From Streptacidiphilus melanogenes (GTDB lineage Bacteria > Actinomycetota > Actinomycetes > Streptomycetales > Streptomycetaceae), in the NCBI RefSeq assembly GCF_000787835.1, contig NZ_BBPP01000018.1, positions 79,084-143,083 on the forward strand: a DNA stretch of 64,000 bases, in the 5' to 3' direction. This document shows, in pieces, positions 18,277-26,252 of the stretch. Numbering within the stretch: position 1 is the stretch's first letter; the number at the start of each line of letters is the position of its first letter. The notes beneath the pieces were generated by a model. It did no database searches. It saw only the letters and a list, made by a program, of their open reading frames with translations, and was not told where the DNA came from. The translations under genes and the position numbers were made by a program.

Positions 18277-18324
18277 ATCCTGCCACCAGTGGCAGGGATG
18301 CCCCTGCCCATCGATATCCTGCCA
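18277..18324. promoter_or_regulatory. Three TGGCAGG half-sites in the divergent regulator promoter
   Basis: CCTGCCAC-CA-GTGGCAGG forms an inverted repeat at 18279-18296, and a third TGGCAGGATA copy lies on the minus strand at 18315-18324. The half-site resembles the TGGCSNGWWY consensus bound by the related regulator AdpA, differing mainly at the S position. Autoregulation by the adjacent GlxA/AraC protein is a natural reading, but not shown. Confidence 0.45.
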
Positions 18325-18345
18325 TGGGCGACGTACCATGGCCGC

Positions 18346-19299
18346 ATGCTGCGCACCGTGGCCGTCGCCCTGATCGACGATTTCGCCCCCTTCGAGTTCG
18401 GCGTGCTGGCCGAGGTCTTCGGCATCGACCGCACCGAGGACGGGGTGCCGCCCTTCGACTTCCGGGTCTGCTCGCCCCGACCCGGCACCGCCGTCCGCAC
18501 CACGGTCGGCACCGGCATGACCACCGAGTACGGCTTCGACGCGCTGCTCGAAGCGGACCTCGTCGGCGTCCCGGCCTACCAGATCCGGGGCGTCTACCCG
18601 GTCGAGCTGGTGGAGGCGCTGCGCGCCGCCCACGAGCGGGGCGCGCAGCTGCTGACCGTCTGCAGCGGCGCGTTCGCGCTCGGCGCGGCGGGCCTGCTGG
18701 ACGGCCGCCCCTGCACCACGCACTGGCGTCACGCCGAGGAGTTCGCCGCCCGCTTTCCGCTGGCCCGCCTGGACCCGGACGTGCTCTACGTCGACGACGG
18801 CGACATCATCACCAGTGCCGGCACCGCGGCCGGCATCGACGCCGCGTTGCACCTGGTCCGCCGGGAGCTCGGCTCCGAGGCCGCCACCGCGATCGCCCGC
18901 CGCATGGTCGTGCCGCCCCAACGCGACGGCGGCCAGCGACAGTTCATCGTCCAGCCGGTGCCCGAGTTCTGCGCGGACAGCCTGGACCCGCTGCTCGCCT
19001 GGCTCTCCGAGCGGCTGGACCGCGAGCACAGCGTCGCCGACCTGGCCCGCCAGGCCCACATGTCCGAGCGCACCTTCGCCCGCCGCTTCGTCGCCGAGAC
19101 CGGCACCACCCCGCACCGCTGGCTCTCCGCCCAGCGCATCCTGCACGCCCGTCGGTTGCTGGAGCAGACCCCGATGGGCATCGAGGAGATCGCCCGGGCC
19201 AGTGGCTTCGCCACCGCGGCGATGCTGCGCCACCACTTCCGCCGCGCGGTCGGCGTCGCCCCGGCCGACTACCGCAGGAGCTTCGCCCAGGCGCGGTGA
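18346..19299 (+). CDS. GlxA-family transcriptional regulator (DJ-1/PfpI domain plus AraC HTH)
   Basis: A 317-residue regulator. Residues ~1-170 form a DJ-1/PfpI-like amidotransferase fold beginning TVAVALIDDFAPFEFGVLAEVFG, with the nucleophile-elbow cysteine in LLTVCSGAFALG. The last ~100 residues are a double AraC helix-turn-helix (HSVADLARQAHMSERTFARRF; GTTPHRWLSAQRI; IEEIARASGFATAAMLRHHFRR). This is the architecture of AdpA and GlxA. The ATG at 18346 is used because the domain begins at once; longer forms from upstream starts add unrelated sequence and would read through the repeat operator. The regulated genes are unknown. Confidence 0.85.
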   Translation: MLRTVAVALIDDFAPFEFGVLAEVFGIDRTEDGVPPFDFRVCSPRPGTAVRTTVGTGMTTEYGFDALLEADLVGVPAYQIRGVYPVELVEALRAAHERGAQLLTVCSGAFALGAAGLLDGRPCTTHWRHAEEFAARFPLARLDPDVLYVDDGDIITSAGTAAGIDAALHLVRRELGSEAATAIARRMVVPPQRDGGQRQFIVQPVPEFCADSLDPLLAWLSERLDREHSVADLARQAHMSERTFARRFVAETGTTPHRWLSAQRILHARRLLEQTPMGIEEIARASGFATAAMLRHHFRRAVGVAPADYRRSFAQAR

Positions 19300-19315
19300 C
19301 CCGTCGTCACCGGAG

Positions 19316-19336
19316 GGCGGCCGATGTCCGGCCGCC
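19316..19336 (+). terminator. Hairpin after the GlxA-type regulator
   Basis: GGCGGCC-7-GGCCGCC stem 16 nt after the stop, in a convergent intergenic gap. The remaining ~125 bp up to the TetR gene show nothing recognisable. Confidence 0.45.
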
Positions 19337-19464
19337 GCCTGCTCCGCCTCTGCGACGGTGGACGGGCGCCGGCGTGGCGGCGCCGCGGTGACGGCGATGG
19401 CGGTCGGCAGCAGGCCCACACGGACCTCGAGGGCATCCGCGAAGCGACCCTTCTCCGGTGTGCG

Positions 19465-20088
19465 TCAGTCGTGGACGACGCCGTGCACGGCGGCCAGCAG
19501 AGCCGTGCGGTGTTCGCGCAGCCGGTCCGGTGAGAGGGGAGGAACCGCGCTCACCGCGCGCAGGGCGGGTGGGGCGGAGGGCCAACTGTCGGTCATCCGG
19601 AGGACGATGGCGAACAGGTCGAGCGCGGGGAGGTCCGCGCGGACGCGGCCCGCGCGCTGTGCGGCGTCGACGGCGTCGACGCGGGAGCGGAAGTTCGCGA
19701 TCTCCGCGTCCGTGGCCTCGAGCTGCTCGACCGCGCGCCAGGCGGCGATCCGGCCGGCCTGCGGGTTGGCCAGCACGTAGTCGAAGCGCGCGGCGGCGAA
19801 GGCGACCAGGTCCCCGTCGTCCATCGGCGCGGCGCGGAACACCGCCTGCGCCTGGTCGGCCACGACCGCGTCGAACAGCGCCTGCTTGTCGCCGAAGTAG
19901 ACGTACAGCAGGCGCTTGTTCGCACCCGCCCGCTCCGCGATCCGGTCGATGCGGGCGCCGGCGAAGCCGTGTTCGGCGAACTCCTCCGTGGCGGCGCGCA
20001 GCAGCAGCGCCTTCGTCGCCTCCGCGTCGCGCGGACGGGGGCTGCGCGACGGCGCGGGCGCGGCGGGCGGCGTGGGGGAGTCGGACAT
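19465..20088 (-). CDS. TetR family transcriptional regulator
   Basis: A 207-residue TetR protein. The DNA-binding domain reads LLLRAATEEFAEHGFAGARIDRIAERAGANKRLLYVYFGDKQALFDAVV, a textbook TetR helix-turn-helix with the YFGDK tail; the C-terminal ligand domain is of TetR_C type. The ATG at 20088 gives the usual short Pro/Ala-rich lead. It follows the SDR gene on the same strand by 38 bp, so it is probably in the same transcript and represses it through the inverted repeat at 20867-20880. The ligand is unknown. Confidence 0.85.
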   Translation of the reverse strand: MSDSPTPPAAPAPSRSPRPRDAEATKALLLRAATEEFAEHGFAGARIDRIAERAGANKRLLYVYFGDKQALFDAVVADQAQAVFRAAPMDDGDLVAFAAARFDYVLANPQAGRIAAWRAVEQLEATDAEIANFRSRVDAVDAAQRAGRVRADLPALDLFAIVLRMTDSWPSAPPALRAVSAVPPLSPDRLREHRTALLAAVHGVVHD

Positions 20089-20126
20089 GGCCTGCACCCT
20101 ACCCAAGGCGTTCGGGGCCCGGTGGC

Positions 20127-20834
20127 TCACCAGGACAGCGGGCCGTTGCTGTCGCGGAAGGTGCCGGTCGGCCCGTCCGGGCCGATCAGGGCCATCCGGA
20201 CGATGATCTCCGCGCCTTCCTCGACGGTCTGGGTGCCGGTGTTGTGGTTGAGGTCGGTGCGCGTGTAGCCGGGCTCGACGGCGTTGATCCGGATGTCGGG
20301 GAAGGCCTTGGCGAACTGCACGGTGACCATGTTGACCGCCGCCTTGGAGGCCGGGTAGGCGACGCCGGGGTAGAAGGCGGTGGGGTGCGTCGGGTCCGCG
20401 AGCGCGGAGGTGCGCGACAGGCCGCTGCTGATGTTCACCATGACCGGCGCGGCCGAGCGCCGGAGCAGCGGCAGGAACGCGTGGGTGACCTGGACCAGGC
20501 CGAAGACGTTGGTCTCGAACAGCGCCCGCATCGACTCCGCGGTCACGTCCGCCGCGCCGACGATGCCGCCGTCGGGCAGGCGTCCCTCCACGCCGGCGTT
20601 GTTGACCAGTACATCGAGGCCGCCCGCGGCCTCGATCGTTTTGGCGGCAGCCGTCACGGACTGTGCGTCGGTGACGTCCAGTTGCACGAACCGGGCGCCG
20701 AGTTCCTCGGCCGCCCGTCGTCCGCGCTCGGCGTCGCGGGCGCCGACGTAGACGGTGTGGCCCTCGGCGAGGAGGCGGCGTGCCGTCTCCCGGCCCAGGC
20801 CCTTGTTGGCTCCGGTGATGAGGGTGGTCGTCAT
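20127..20834 (-). CDS. Short-chain dehydrogenase/reductase
   Basis: Classical SDR of 235 residues. The NAD(P) motif is LITGANKGLG at the N-terminus, NNAGVEG follows, the catalytic Ser lies in NISSGLSRTS and the YxxxK motif is AYPASKAAV. An Arg after the first beta strand region (GARDAERGRR) suggests NADP(H) preference. The ATG at 20834 fits exactly the Rossmann start; the frame extends to 20903 but that region holds the operator. It is the first gene of a two-gene unit with the TetR regulator. The substrate is probably a small ketone or aldehyde, not determinable. Confidence 0.88.
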   Translation of the reverse strand: MTTTLITGANKGLGRETARRLLAEGHTVYVGARDAERGRRAAEELGARFVQLDVTDAQSVTAAAKTIEAAGGLDVLVNNAGVEGRLPDGGIVGAADVTAESMRALFETNVFGLVQVTHAFLPLLRRSAAPVMVNISSGLSRTSALADPTHPTAFYPGVAYPASKAAVNMVTVQFAKAFPDIRINAVEPGYTRTDLNHNTGTQTVEEGAEIIVRMALIGPDGPTGTFRDSNGPLSW

Positions 20835-20866
20835 GGTTCTCACGTCCTGGGGTGCGCGCTTGTATC

Positions 20867-20880
20867 TAACTGGATAGTTA
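20867..20880. promoter_or_regulatory. Inverted repeat in the SDR/TetR promoter
   Basis: TAACT-GGAT-AGTTA, an AT-rich palindrome 32 bp before the SDR start. Size and symmetry fit a TetR operator; the co-transcribed TetR gene is the obvious candidate binder. Confidence 0.5.
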
Positions 20881-20917
20881 CAACAGTACGCCGGACCGGG
20901 CACAAGTCAACAACTGG

Positions 20918-21493
20918 TTACTTGGCGAGACTCGCCTCGATGCGTTCCAGTACGACGCGCAGTGCGGCCACGTCGTCCTTGTCGGCGAACTGGTCGCCCA
21001 GGCGCAGCCGGACCAGGACCGAGCCGCTCGGCTCCAGCTGCACGAGCTCCGTCTCCTCGATGCCGTCCCCGCCCTGGGTGTGCACGGCCAGTGCCACGTC
21101 GCCGCGCGAGATCCCCTGTCGGCGCATCGCCGGCAGGTTCAGCACGCCGTCCTCGGCCAGCACCGTGGGGGAACCTTCCAGCAGCCGGGCGAACCACGGC
21201 CAGCGCGCGCCCTGTCGCACCAGCACCGCGTCCGTCAGCAGCAGCACCGCCGCGCCGAACAGGCCGCCGCTGACGGAGTTGTCGTTGCCGATGACGGCGT
21301 TCTGGACGACGTTGGACAGCAGCAGCATCACCACCAGGTCGAAGGTGTTGAGCTGCGCGAGCCCGCGCTTGCCGACGATGCGGAGCATGATCAGCAGGGC
21401 CAGGTAGACGATGATCGTGCGCGCGGCCTTCTCGCCGTAGGAGATGCCCGCGATGAACATGTCGTTCCACATCCCGGCCACTGTAGGGATCAC
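20918..21493 (-). CDS. DUF421 (YetF-type) membrane protein
   Basis: A 191-residue protein with two to three N-terminal membrane helices (RTIIVYLALLIMLRIVGKRGLAQL, then SVSGGLFGAAVLLLTDAVLV) and a C-terminal cytosolic domain. The family signature RIVGKRGLAQLNTFDLVVMLLLSNVVQNAV is present, as is LAEDGVLNLPAMRRQGIS in the second domain. The function of DUF421 is not established, with roles reported in spore or envelope processes. The start is uncertain: GTG at 21493 or ATG at 21472; neither has a clear ribosome site. It stands between the SDR promoter and the MFS gene. Confidence 0.75.
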   Translation of the reverse strand: MIPTVAGMWNDMFIAGISYGEKAARTIIVYLALLIMLRIVGKRGLAQLNTFDLVVMLLLSNVVQNAVIGNDNSVSGGLFGAAVLLLTDAVLVRQGARWPWFARLLEGSPTVLAEDGVLNLPAMRRQGISRGDVALAVHTQGGDGIEETELVQLEPSGSVLVRLRLGDQFADKDDVAALRVVLERIEASLAK

Positions 21494-21508
21494 ACCACAG
21501 GGGTCGCA

Positions 21509-22783
21509 CTAGGCCACGCCGCGCACCCGCCGGACCAGGACGCCGCCGAGGACGGTCACCACGGCGGTCGCGAGGTAGAGCCCGGTGTAGCCGCCGAGGT
21601 GGGCGATGACGGGCGCGGCGACGGCCGGGGCGAGGACCTGGGGGCCGGAGTTGGCGATGTTGATGACGCCCAGGTCCTTGGCGCGGTCGCGCGCCTCCGG
21701 GAGCACCTGGGTGACCAGGGCCTGGTCGACGGCGAGGTAGACGCCGTAGCCGGCGCCGAGGACGGCGGCGGCCGCGAGCGCGGCGGGCCAGGCGTGCAGC
21801 AGCGCCAGCAGCAGCGCGGCGGCGGCCATGATCAGTGAGCACAGCACGACGAAGCCCTTGCGCCGTCCGACCCGGTCGGACAGTGCGCCGACGGGGATCG
21901 CGGTGAGCGCGGCGAAGATCGTGTAGACCACGGTGAGGATCAGCACGCCGGTGCCCGGATCGCCGTAGTGGACGGCGTCGGAGAGGAAGTAGAAGAGGTA
22001 GAGCGTGCCGAGCGCATTGCCGAGGTTGATCAGGAACCGGGTGAGCCAGGCCCAGCCGAAGTCGGGGTGTTGCCGGGGGCTGACCCAGAACGAGCGGGCG
22101 AAGGCGCGCGCGTCGAAGGCGGGTCGCAGGGCGCGCGGCAGCGCGGGCTCGCTGCGGCGCAGCACGAACGGGAGCGCGAGCACGACGGTGACCACGGCCA
22201 GGGTGCCGTAGCCGGACCAGACGCCGGTGACCAGCAGGGTGGTGATCAGGGCGCCGAGGACCAGGCCGAAGGACTGCATGATGCCGGTCCAGCCGGAGAC
22301 CTGGGCGCGCTGGGCGAGCGGCACCCGGTCGGCGATCGGGGTGGTGACCCCGGCCAGCATCGCGTTGAGCCCGGCCTGCCCCACGCACCAGCCGACGGCC
22401 ACCCCTGCCACGGTGTGCTGGGCGGCGGTGAGTGCCAGTCCCGCCGCCCCTGCCAGCGCACCGCCGAGAATCCAGGGGCGGCGACGGCCGAAACGGCTCG
22501 TGGTCCGGTCCGACAGCGCACCCGCAAGCGGGTTGGCCAGCACGGCGACCAGCGCGCCGAGCCCGGTGACCAGCGACAGCGCGGCGCTCTTGTGGTGCGG
22601 GTCGATGTGCTCCAGTTGCACCGGCAGGAGAATCTGAATCGGTGTCATGAACGCCATGAACACGGCGAGCGTGGCCAGCGAGAGGTCCGCCGTCCAGCCG
22701 GACCGGACCGGCACGGTGGGTTCGGTGAGGACGGCTTCGCCGTCTCTGGCGTCCTCCTGGTCGTCCTGGACGGCCTGGCGCAT
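21509..22783 (-). CDS. Major facilitator superfamily transporter
   Basis: A 424-residue, about 12-helix transporter. The hallmark loop between helices 2 and 3 reads GALSDRTTSRFGRRRP, and a degenerate second copy, GALSDRVGRRKG, lies between helices 8 and 9. The start ATG has an excellent AAGGAG site. It begins 63 bp after the end of the beta-glucosidase gene on the same strand, so the two are likely one unit and the transporter may import a glucoside or oligosaccharide; that substrate is inferred only from context. Confidence 0.85.
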   Translation of the reverse strand: MRQAVQDDQEDARDGEAVLTEPTVPVRSGWTADLSLATLAVFMAFMTPIQILLPVQLEHIDPHHKSAALSLVTGLGALVAVLANPLAGALSDRTTSRFGRRRPWILGGALAGAAGLALTAAQHTVAGVAVGWCVGQAGLNAMLAGVTTPIADRVPLAQRAQVSGWTGIMQSFGLVLGALITTLLVTGVWSGYGTLAVVTVVLALPFVLRRSEPALPRALRPAFDARAFARSFWVSPRQHPDFGWAWLTRFLINLGNALGTLYLFYFLSDAVHYGDPGTGVLILTVVYTIFAALTAIPVGALSDRVGRRKGFVVLCSLIMAAAALLLALLHAWPAALAAAAVLGAGYGVYLAVDQALVTQVLPEARDRAKDLGVINIANSGPQVLAPAVAAPVIAHLGGYTGLYLATAVVTVLGGVLVRRVRGVA

Positions 22784-22846
22784 GAAGGCTCCTTCGTACC
22801 TGGGGGCCTGGTGGTGCCTGGTGGGGGAGCGCCGAAGATCCGGCGA

Positions 22847-24241
22847 CTACGACTGCCGCTTCGGGGACTTCTGGGAGGCGATCAGGGCGCGGTACCACTC
22901 GAAGCTCGCCCGCGGGGTGCGGGCCTGGGTGGCGAAGTCGACCTCGACCAGGCCGAAGCGCTGGTGGTAGCCCTCCGCCCATTCGAAGTTGTCGAGCAGC
23001 GACCAGGTGAAGTAGCCGCGCACGTCGACTCCTTGGGCCCGGGCTTCGGCCACCGCCCGGATGTGCCCGGCGAGGTAGTCGACGCGGGCCGCGTCGTCCA
23101 GGCCGGCCGGTTCGCTGCAGCCGTTCTCGGTGATCCAGATAGGCGGCAGCGCCTCCCCGTAGCGGGCCCTGAGGCCCAACAGCAGTTCGGTGAGCCCGTC
23201 CGGGACCACCGGCCAGTCGAAGGCGGTGCGCCGGTAGGCCTGTTGGGGCTCGACGAGGTCGAAGGGAAGACCCGAGGACGGATCCGCGGAGGTGGCGATC
23301 CAGGACGGGTTGTAGTAGTTGATCCCCAGCCCGTCGAGCGGGGCGGAGATCACCTTCAGGTCCTCGTCGCGCACGATCCCGCCCCAGCCGGGGTCGGTCA
23401 GGCCGTAGGCCGAGAGGTCCGGGTAACGGCCGGTCAGCAGCGGGTCGTTGAAGAGCCGGTTGTGCAGCGTGTCGTAGGCGTCGGCCGCCAGGCGGTCGGC
23501 CACGGAGTCGGCGTCGGACCGGAGCCGCACCGGCGAGCAGTTGTTGGCGATCAGCACCTCGGCGCCGGCTCCGGCGGCAGCCCGGATGGCGGCCACCGCG
23601 AGCCCATGGCCCAGCAGTTGGTGGTGCGCGACGGGCACCGCGTCCAGCAGCAGCGCACGGCCCGGGGCGTGCACGCCGTATCCGTAGCCGAAGGACATGT
23701 GCACGAACGGCTCGTTGAGCGTGATCCAGCGCCGGACCCGGTCGCCGAGCCGCTCGGCGACGACGGCCGCGTACTCGCCGAACCGGTACGCGGTGTCCCG
23801 GGCGAGCCAGCCGCCCTCGTCCTCCAGGGCCTGCGGCAGGTCCCAGTGGAACAGCGTCGGCGTCGGCTCGATCCCCGCGGCCAGCAGGGCGTCGACCAGC
23901 CGGTCGTAGAAGTCGAGGCCGCGCGGCTCGACGCGGCCCGAGCCGCTCGGCAGGATGCGCGGCCAGGAGATCGAGAAGCGGTAGGCGTCCAGCCCGAGCC
24001 GCCGCATCAGCGCGACGTCCTCGTCGAAGCGGTGGTAGTGGTCGCAGGCCACCGCGCCGGTGTGGCCGTCGCGGACCGCGCCGGGCCGCCGCACGAAGGT
24101 GTCCCAGACCGACGGGCCCTTGCCGTCCTCCTCCGCCGCGCCCTCGATCTGGTAGGCCGCGGTCGAGGCGCCCCAGACGAAGTCGGCGGGGAACCGGGAG
24201 AGGGGGAGCGGAGTGGTCGGATCGCTGGGCCGGGTCGTCAT
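22847..24241 (-). CDS. Glycoside hydrolase family 1 beta-glucosidase
   Basis: A 464-residue retaining glycosidase without signal peptide, so cytosolic. The GH1 N-terminal signature FVWGASTAAYQIEGA is intact, the acid/base is Glu177 in LNEP and the nucleophile is Glu372 in ITENG. The aglycone-side SWSLLDNFEW block (here TWSLLDNFEWAEGY) is also present. The ATG at 24241 with AGGAAAG upstream is preferred over a GTG six bases earlier. It is first in a two-gene unit with the MFS transporter, and a palindrome at 24260-24280 lies directly upstream, suggesting substrate-controlled repression by a regulator encoded elsewhere. Confidence 0.92.
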   Translation of the reverse strand: MTTRPSDPTTPLPLSRFPADFVWGASTAAYQIEGAAEEDGKGPSVWDTFVRRPGAVRDGHTGAVACDHYHRFDEDVALMRRLGLDAYRFSISWPRILPSGSGRVEPRGLDFYDRLVDALLAAGIEPTPTLFHWDLPQALEDEGGWLARDTAYRFGEYAAVVAERLGDRVRRWITLNEPFVHMSFGYGYGVHAPGRALLLDAVPVAHHQLLGHGLAVAAIRAAAGAGAEVLIANNCSPVRLRSDADSVADRLAADAYDTLHNRLFNDPLLTGRYPDLSAYGLTDPGWGGIVRDEDLKVISAPLDGLGINYYNPSWIATSADPSSGLPFDLVEPQQAYRRTAFDWPVVPDGLTELLLGLRARYGEALPPIWITENGCSEPAGLDDAARVDYLAGHIRAVAEARAQGVDVRGYFTWSLLDNFEWAEGYHQRFGLVEVDFATQARTPRASFEWYRALIASQKSPKRQS

Positions 24242-24259
24242 GCGCACCGCTTTCCTACT

Positions 24260-24280
24260 AACGTGAGACTAACTCATGTT
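24260..24280. promoter_or_regulatory. Operator-like inverted repeat upstream of the beta-glucosidase
   Basis: AACGTGAG-5-CTCATGTT, 8-bp arms with one mismatch, in the promoter region of the sugar unit. No sugar-type (LacI or GntR) regulator gene is adjacent. Confidence 0.45.
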
Positions 24281-24326
24281 TGTCGCGTAGTCTGGGCTCC
24301 TTCCGACCGTGTGTCAATGGTGCGGC

Positions 24327-24743
24327 TCAGTCCTGTTCGAGCGCCTCGCGGATCCGCGCCGCCGTCGCGGCCGCCTCCTCCGGGCTCGCGTACCGGGTGC
24401 GCGGCCAGAAGAACCCGCGCAGGCCGTCCTTCGGATTGCGCGGCACGACGTGGACGTGCAGATGCGGCACCGACTGGCTGACCCGGCTGTTGGTCGCCAC
24501 GAAGCTTCCCTTGGCCGCCATGCCCCGCTCGACCGCCGCCGTCAGGCGCCGCACCCGCTCGAAGTACGGCCCCACCTCCTCCGGCCGCAGGTCGGTCAGG
24601 GTGGGGACGTGCCGGCGCGGGACCACCAGGACGTGGCCGGGGAAGAGCGGCCGGTGGTCGAGGAAGGCGACCGCCTCGTCGTCCGCGAAGACCGTGGGCA
24701 CCTCGACCTCGCCGGCCGCCACCGCGCAGAACAAGCACTCCAT
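24327..24743 (-). CDS. HIT family nucleotide hydrolase
   Basis: A 138-residue histidine-triad protein. The C-terminal motif HLHVHVV (H-x-H-x-H-x-x) is intact and preceded by SRVSQSVP, and the N-terminal half carries CLFC...FLDHRPLFPGHVLVVPRRHV as in Hint/Fhit-like enzymes. Such proteins hydrolyse AMP-lysine, AMP-NH2 or dinucleoside polyphosphates. The ATG at 24743 is used; a TTG at 24755 is possible. The paired cysteines CLFC could bind zinc, as in some HIT relatives. It is divergent from the second dienelactone hydrolase. Confidence 0.88.
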   Translation of the reverse strand: MECLFCAVAAGEVEVPTVFADDEAVAFLDHRPLFPGHVLVVPRRHVPTLTDLRPEEVGPYFERVRRLTAAVERGMAAKGSFVATNSRVSQSVPHLHVHVVPRNPKDGLRGFFWPRTRYASPEEAAATAARIREALEQD

Positions 24744-24836
24744 CCGCCGATTCAAGGCCGCCGCGCTCCGGCCCCCAAGCAGGCGCGCGGCGAAGCCTCC
24801 TGTCGGGTGCGGCTACCGGGCAGTAGTCTCCCGGGC

Positions 24837-25670
24837 ATGGCTGACGACGCGCTGACCGACTTCACCCGCGAGCAGTTCACCCACGAGGGCCGTTCGCATC
24901 CGGTGCTGCGCTCCGGCAACGGACCGGCGGTGATCGTCATGGCGGAGCTCCCGGGTATCACCCCGAAGGTCGCCGCGTTCGCGCGCCGGGTCCGCGACCT
25001 CGGCTGCACCGTCGTCCTGCCCGACCTGTTCGGCGTCGCCGGACGCGATCCCGCGCCGCAGGGCCGCGGCCGGGCGGGCGCCGCCGTGGCGGGCCTGCGC
25101 GTCTTCGCGCAGGTCTGCGTCAGCCGCGAGTTCACCGTGTTCGCGGCCGGCCGCACCTCACCCGTCGTCACCTGGCTGCGCGCGCTGGCGGTCCGCGAGC
25201 ACGAGCGCTGCGGCGGCCCCGGCGTCGGCGCGGTCGGCATGTGCTTCACGGGCGGCTACGCGCTGGCCATGGCCACCGACGACCGCCTGCTCGCGCCGGT
25301 GCTGGCGCAGCCGTCGCTGCCGATCGCGGTCACCGCGCGGCACCGCCGCTCGATCGACATCTCGCCCGGCGACCTGCGCACCGTCCAGCAGCGTTGCGCG
25401 GACGGCGGCCTGACCGTCCTCGGCGTGCGCTTCCGCGGCGACCGCCTCTCCCCGCCCGAACGGTTCGCGCTGCTGCGCGAGAAGCTGGGCGAGGCGTTCG
25501 TCGGCGTCGAACTCGACGACTCCGCGGCCAACCCGGACGGCCTGATGCCACCGCACTCGGTGCTCACCGAGCACCTCGTCGACGAACCGGGCCAACCCAC
25601 CCGCGACGCCCTGGACCAGGTCCTGGCCCACTTCCGCACCCGCCTCCTCGCCGGAGACGCCGTACGTTGA
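24837..25670 (+). CDS. Dienelactone hydrolase family protein with Cys nucleophile
   Basis: A 277-residue alpha/beta hydrolase. VIVMAELPGITPKVAAFARRV and VVLPDLFG are the early strands; the nucleophile elbow GMCFTGG has cysteine, as in true dienelactone hydrolases and unlike the serine paralogue at 3.6-4.2 kb. The C-terminal Asp/His are in the region around PDGLMPPHSVLTEH. The protein has a longer mid-section than the 236-residue prototype. The ATG at 24837 follows a CCCGGGC stretch without a strong site. Its stop is in the same frame as the following short gene, 24 codons apart. Confidence 0.8.
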   Translation: MADDALTDFTREQFTHEGRSHPVLRSGNGPAVIVMAELPGITPKVAAFARRVRDLGCTVVLPDLFGVAGRDPAPQGRGRAGAAVAGLRVFAQVCVSREFTVFAAGRTSPVVTWLRALAVREHERCGGPGVGAVGMCFTGGYALAMATDDRLLAPVLAQPSLPIAVTARHRRSIDISPGDLRTVQQRCADGGLTVLGVRFRGDRLSPPERFALLREKLGEAFVGVELDDSAANPDGLMPPHSVLTEHLVDEPGQPTRDALDQVLAHFRTRLLAGDAVR

Positions 25671-25742
25671 GCGTCTGTCCCGCGCCGGGCCCACCGTGAC
25701 GGCGCGGGACCTGGCGCATGGTCAGCCGATGCGGCCGATCCA

Positions 25743-26072
25743 GTGGGTGAGCGCGTCAGCAGCTGGGCGCGGGACGCGCCCGTCGACCGGCCGATGTTCG
25801 AGCACCCGCCGCTGCTGCCCTTCTGGCTCGGCCATCTCACCGAACCCGGCCGGCTGCGGGACGCCCTCGAAACCCACCGGGCGGAGGCCGAACGGCTCCG
25901 CGCCCGCGCGGCGGCCGACCTCGCCCGTGCGGCCGACCAGCCCGACTGGGCCTACCCGCTGTTGGCGCTCACGTGGTCCGAGCGCTACGACGCGGCCCAG
26001 CGCGACCTCGTGGCCGGCCTGCGGGCGGATCTGGACGCGGTGACCGAGCACGACGAAGACCCGCTGCCCTGA
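25743..26072 (+). CDS. PadR-type C-terminal domain fragment lacking the winged helix (probable remnant)
   Basis: A 109-residue reading frame that resembles only the C-terminal half of PadR regulators: PLLPFWLGHLTEPGRLRDALETHRAEAERLRARAAADL and a closing WAYPLLALTWSERYDAAQRDLVAGLRADLD, i.e. the long dimerisation helices. The N-terminal DNA-binding domain is absent: just 72 nt separate the GTG from the upstream hydrolase stop, and those 24 codons continue in frame (ending ADP before VGERVSSW) with no helix-turn-helix. It may be a decayed regulator that lost its 5' part by deletion, or a free-standing dimerisation partner. No clear ribosome site. Confidence 0.45.
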   Translation: MGERVSSWARDAPVDRPMFEHPPLLPFWLGHLTEPGRLRDALETHRAEAERLRARAAADLARAADQPDWAYPLLALTWSERYDAAQRDLVAGLRADLDAVTEHDEDPLP

Positions 26073-26252
26073 GGCCTGAGCCGCTCCGTGTGCGGGGAAC
26101 CCCGGGGAACCCCCTGTCAGGGGGAGGGACGCAGCCGGTCAGGGGGGGCAAAGGTCCGCCGCTGCGGGGGCGCGGGCGATCCGCGGAATTCGAGAGGGTG
26201 TTCCACTGACGCGCGGCTCAAGCGAACCGCTCGAAGTGAGAGGAACCTCTGC

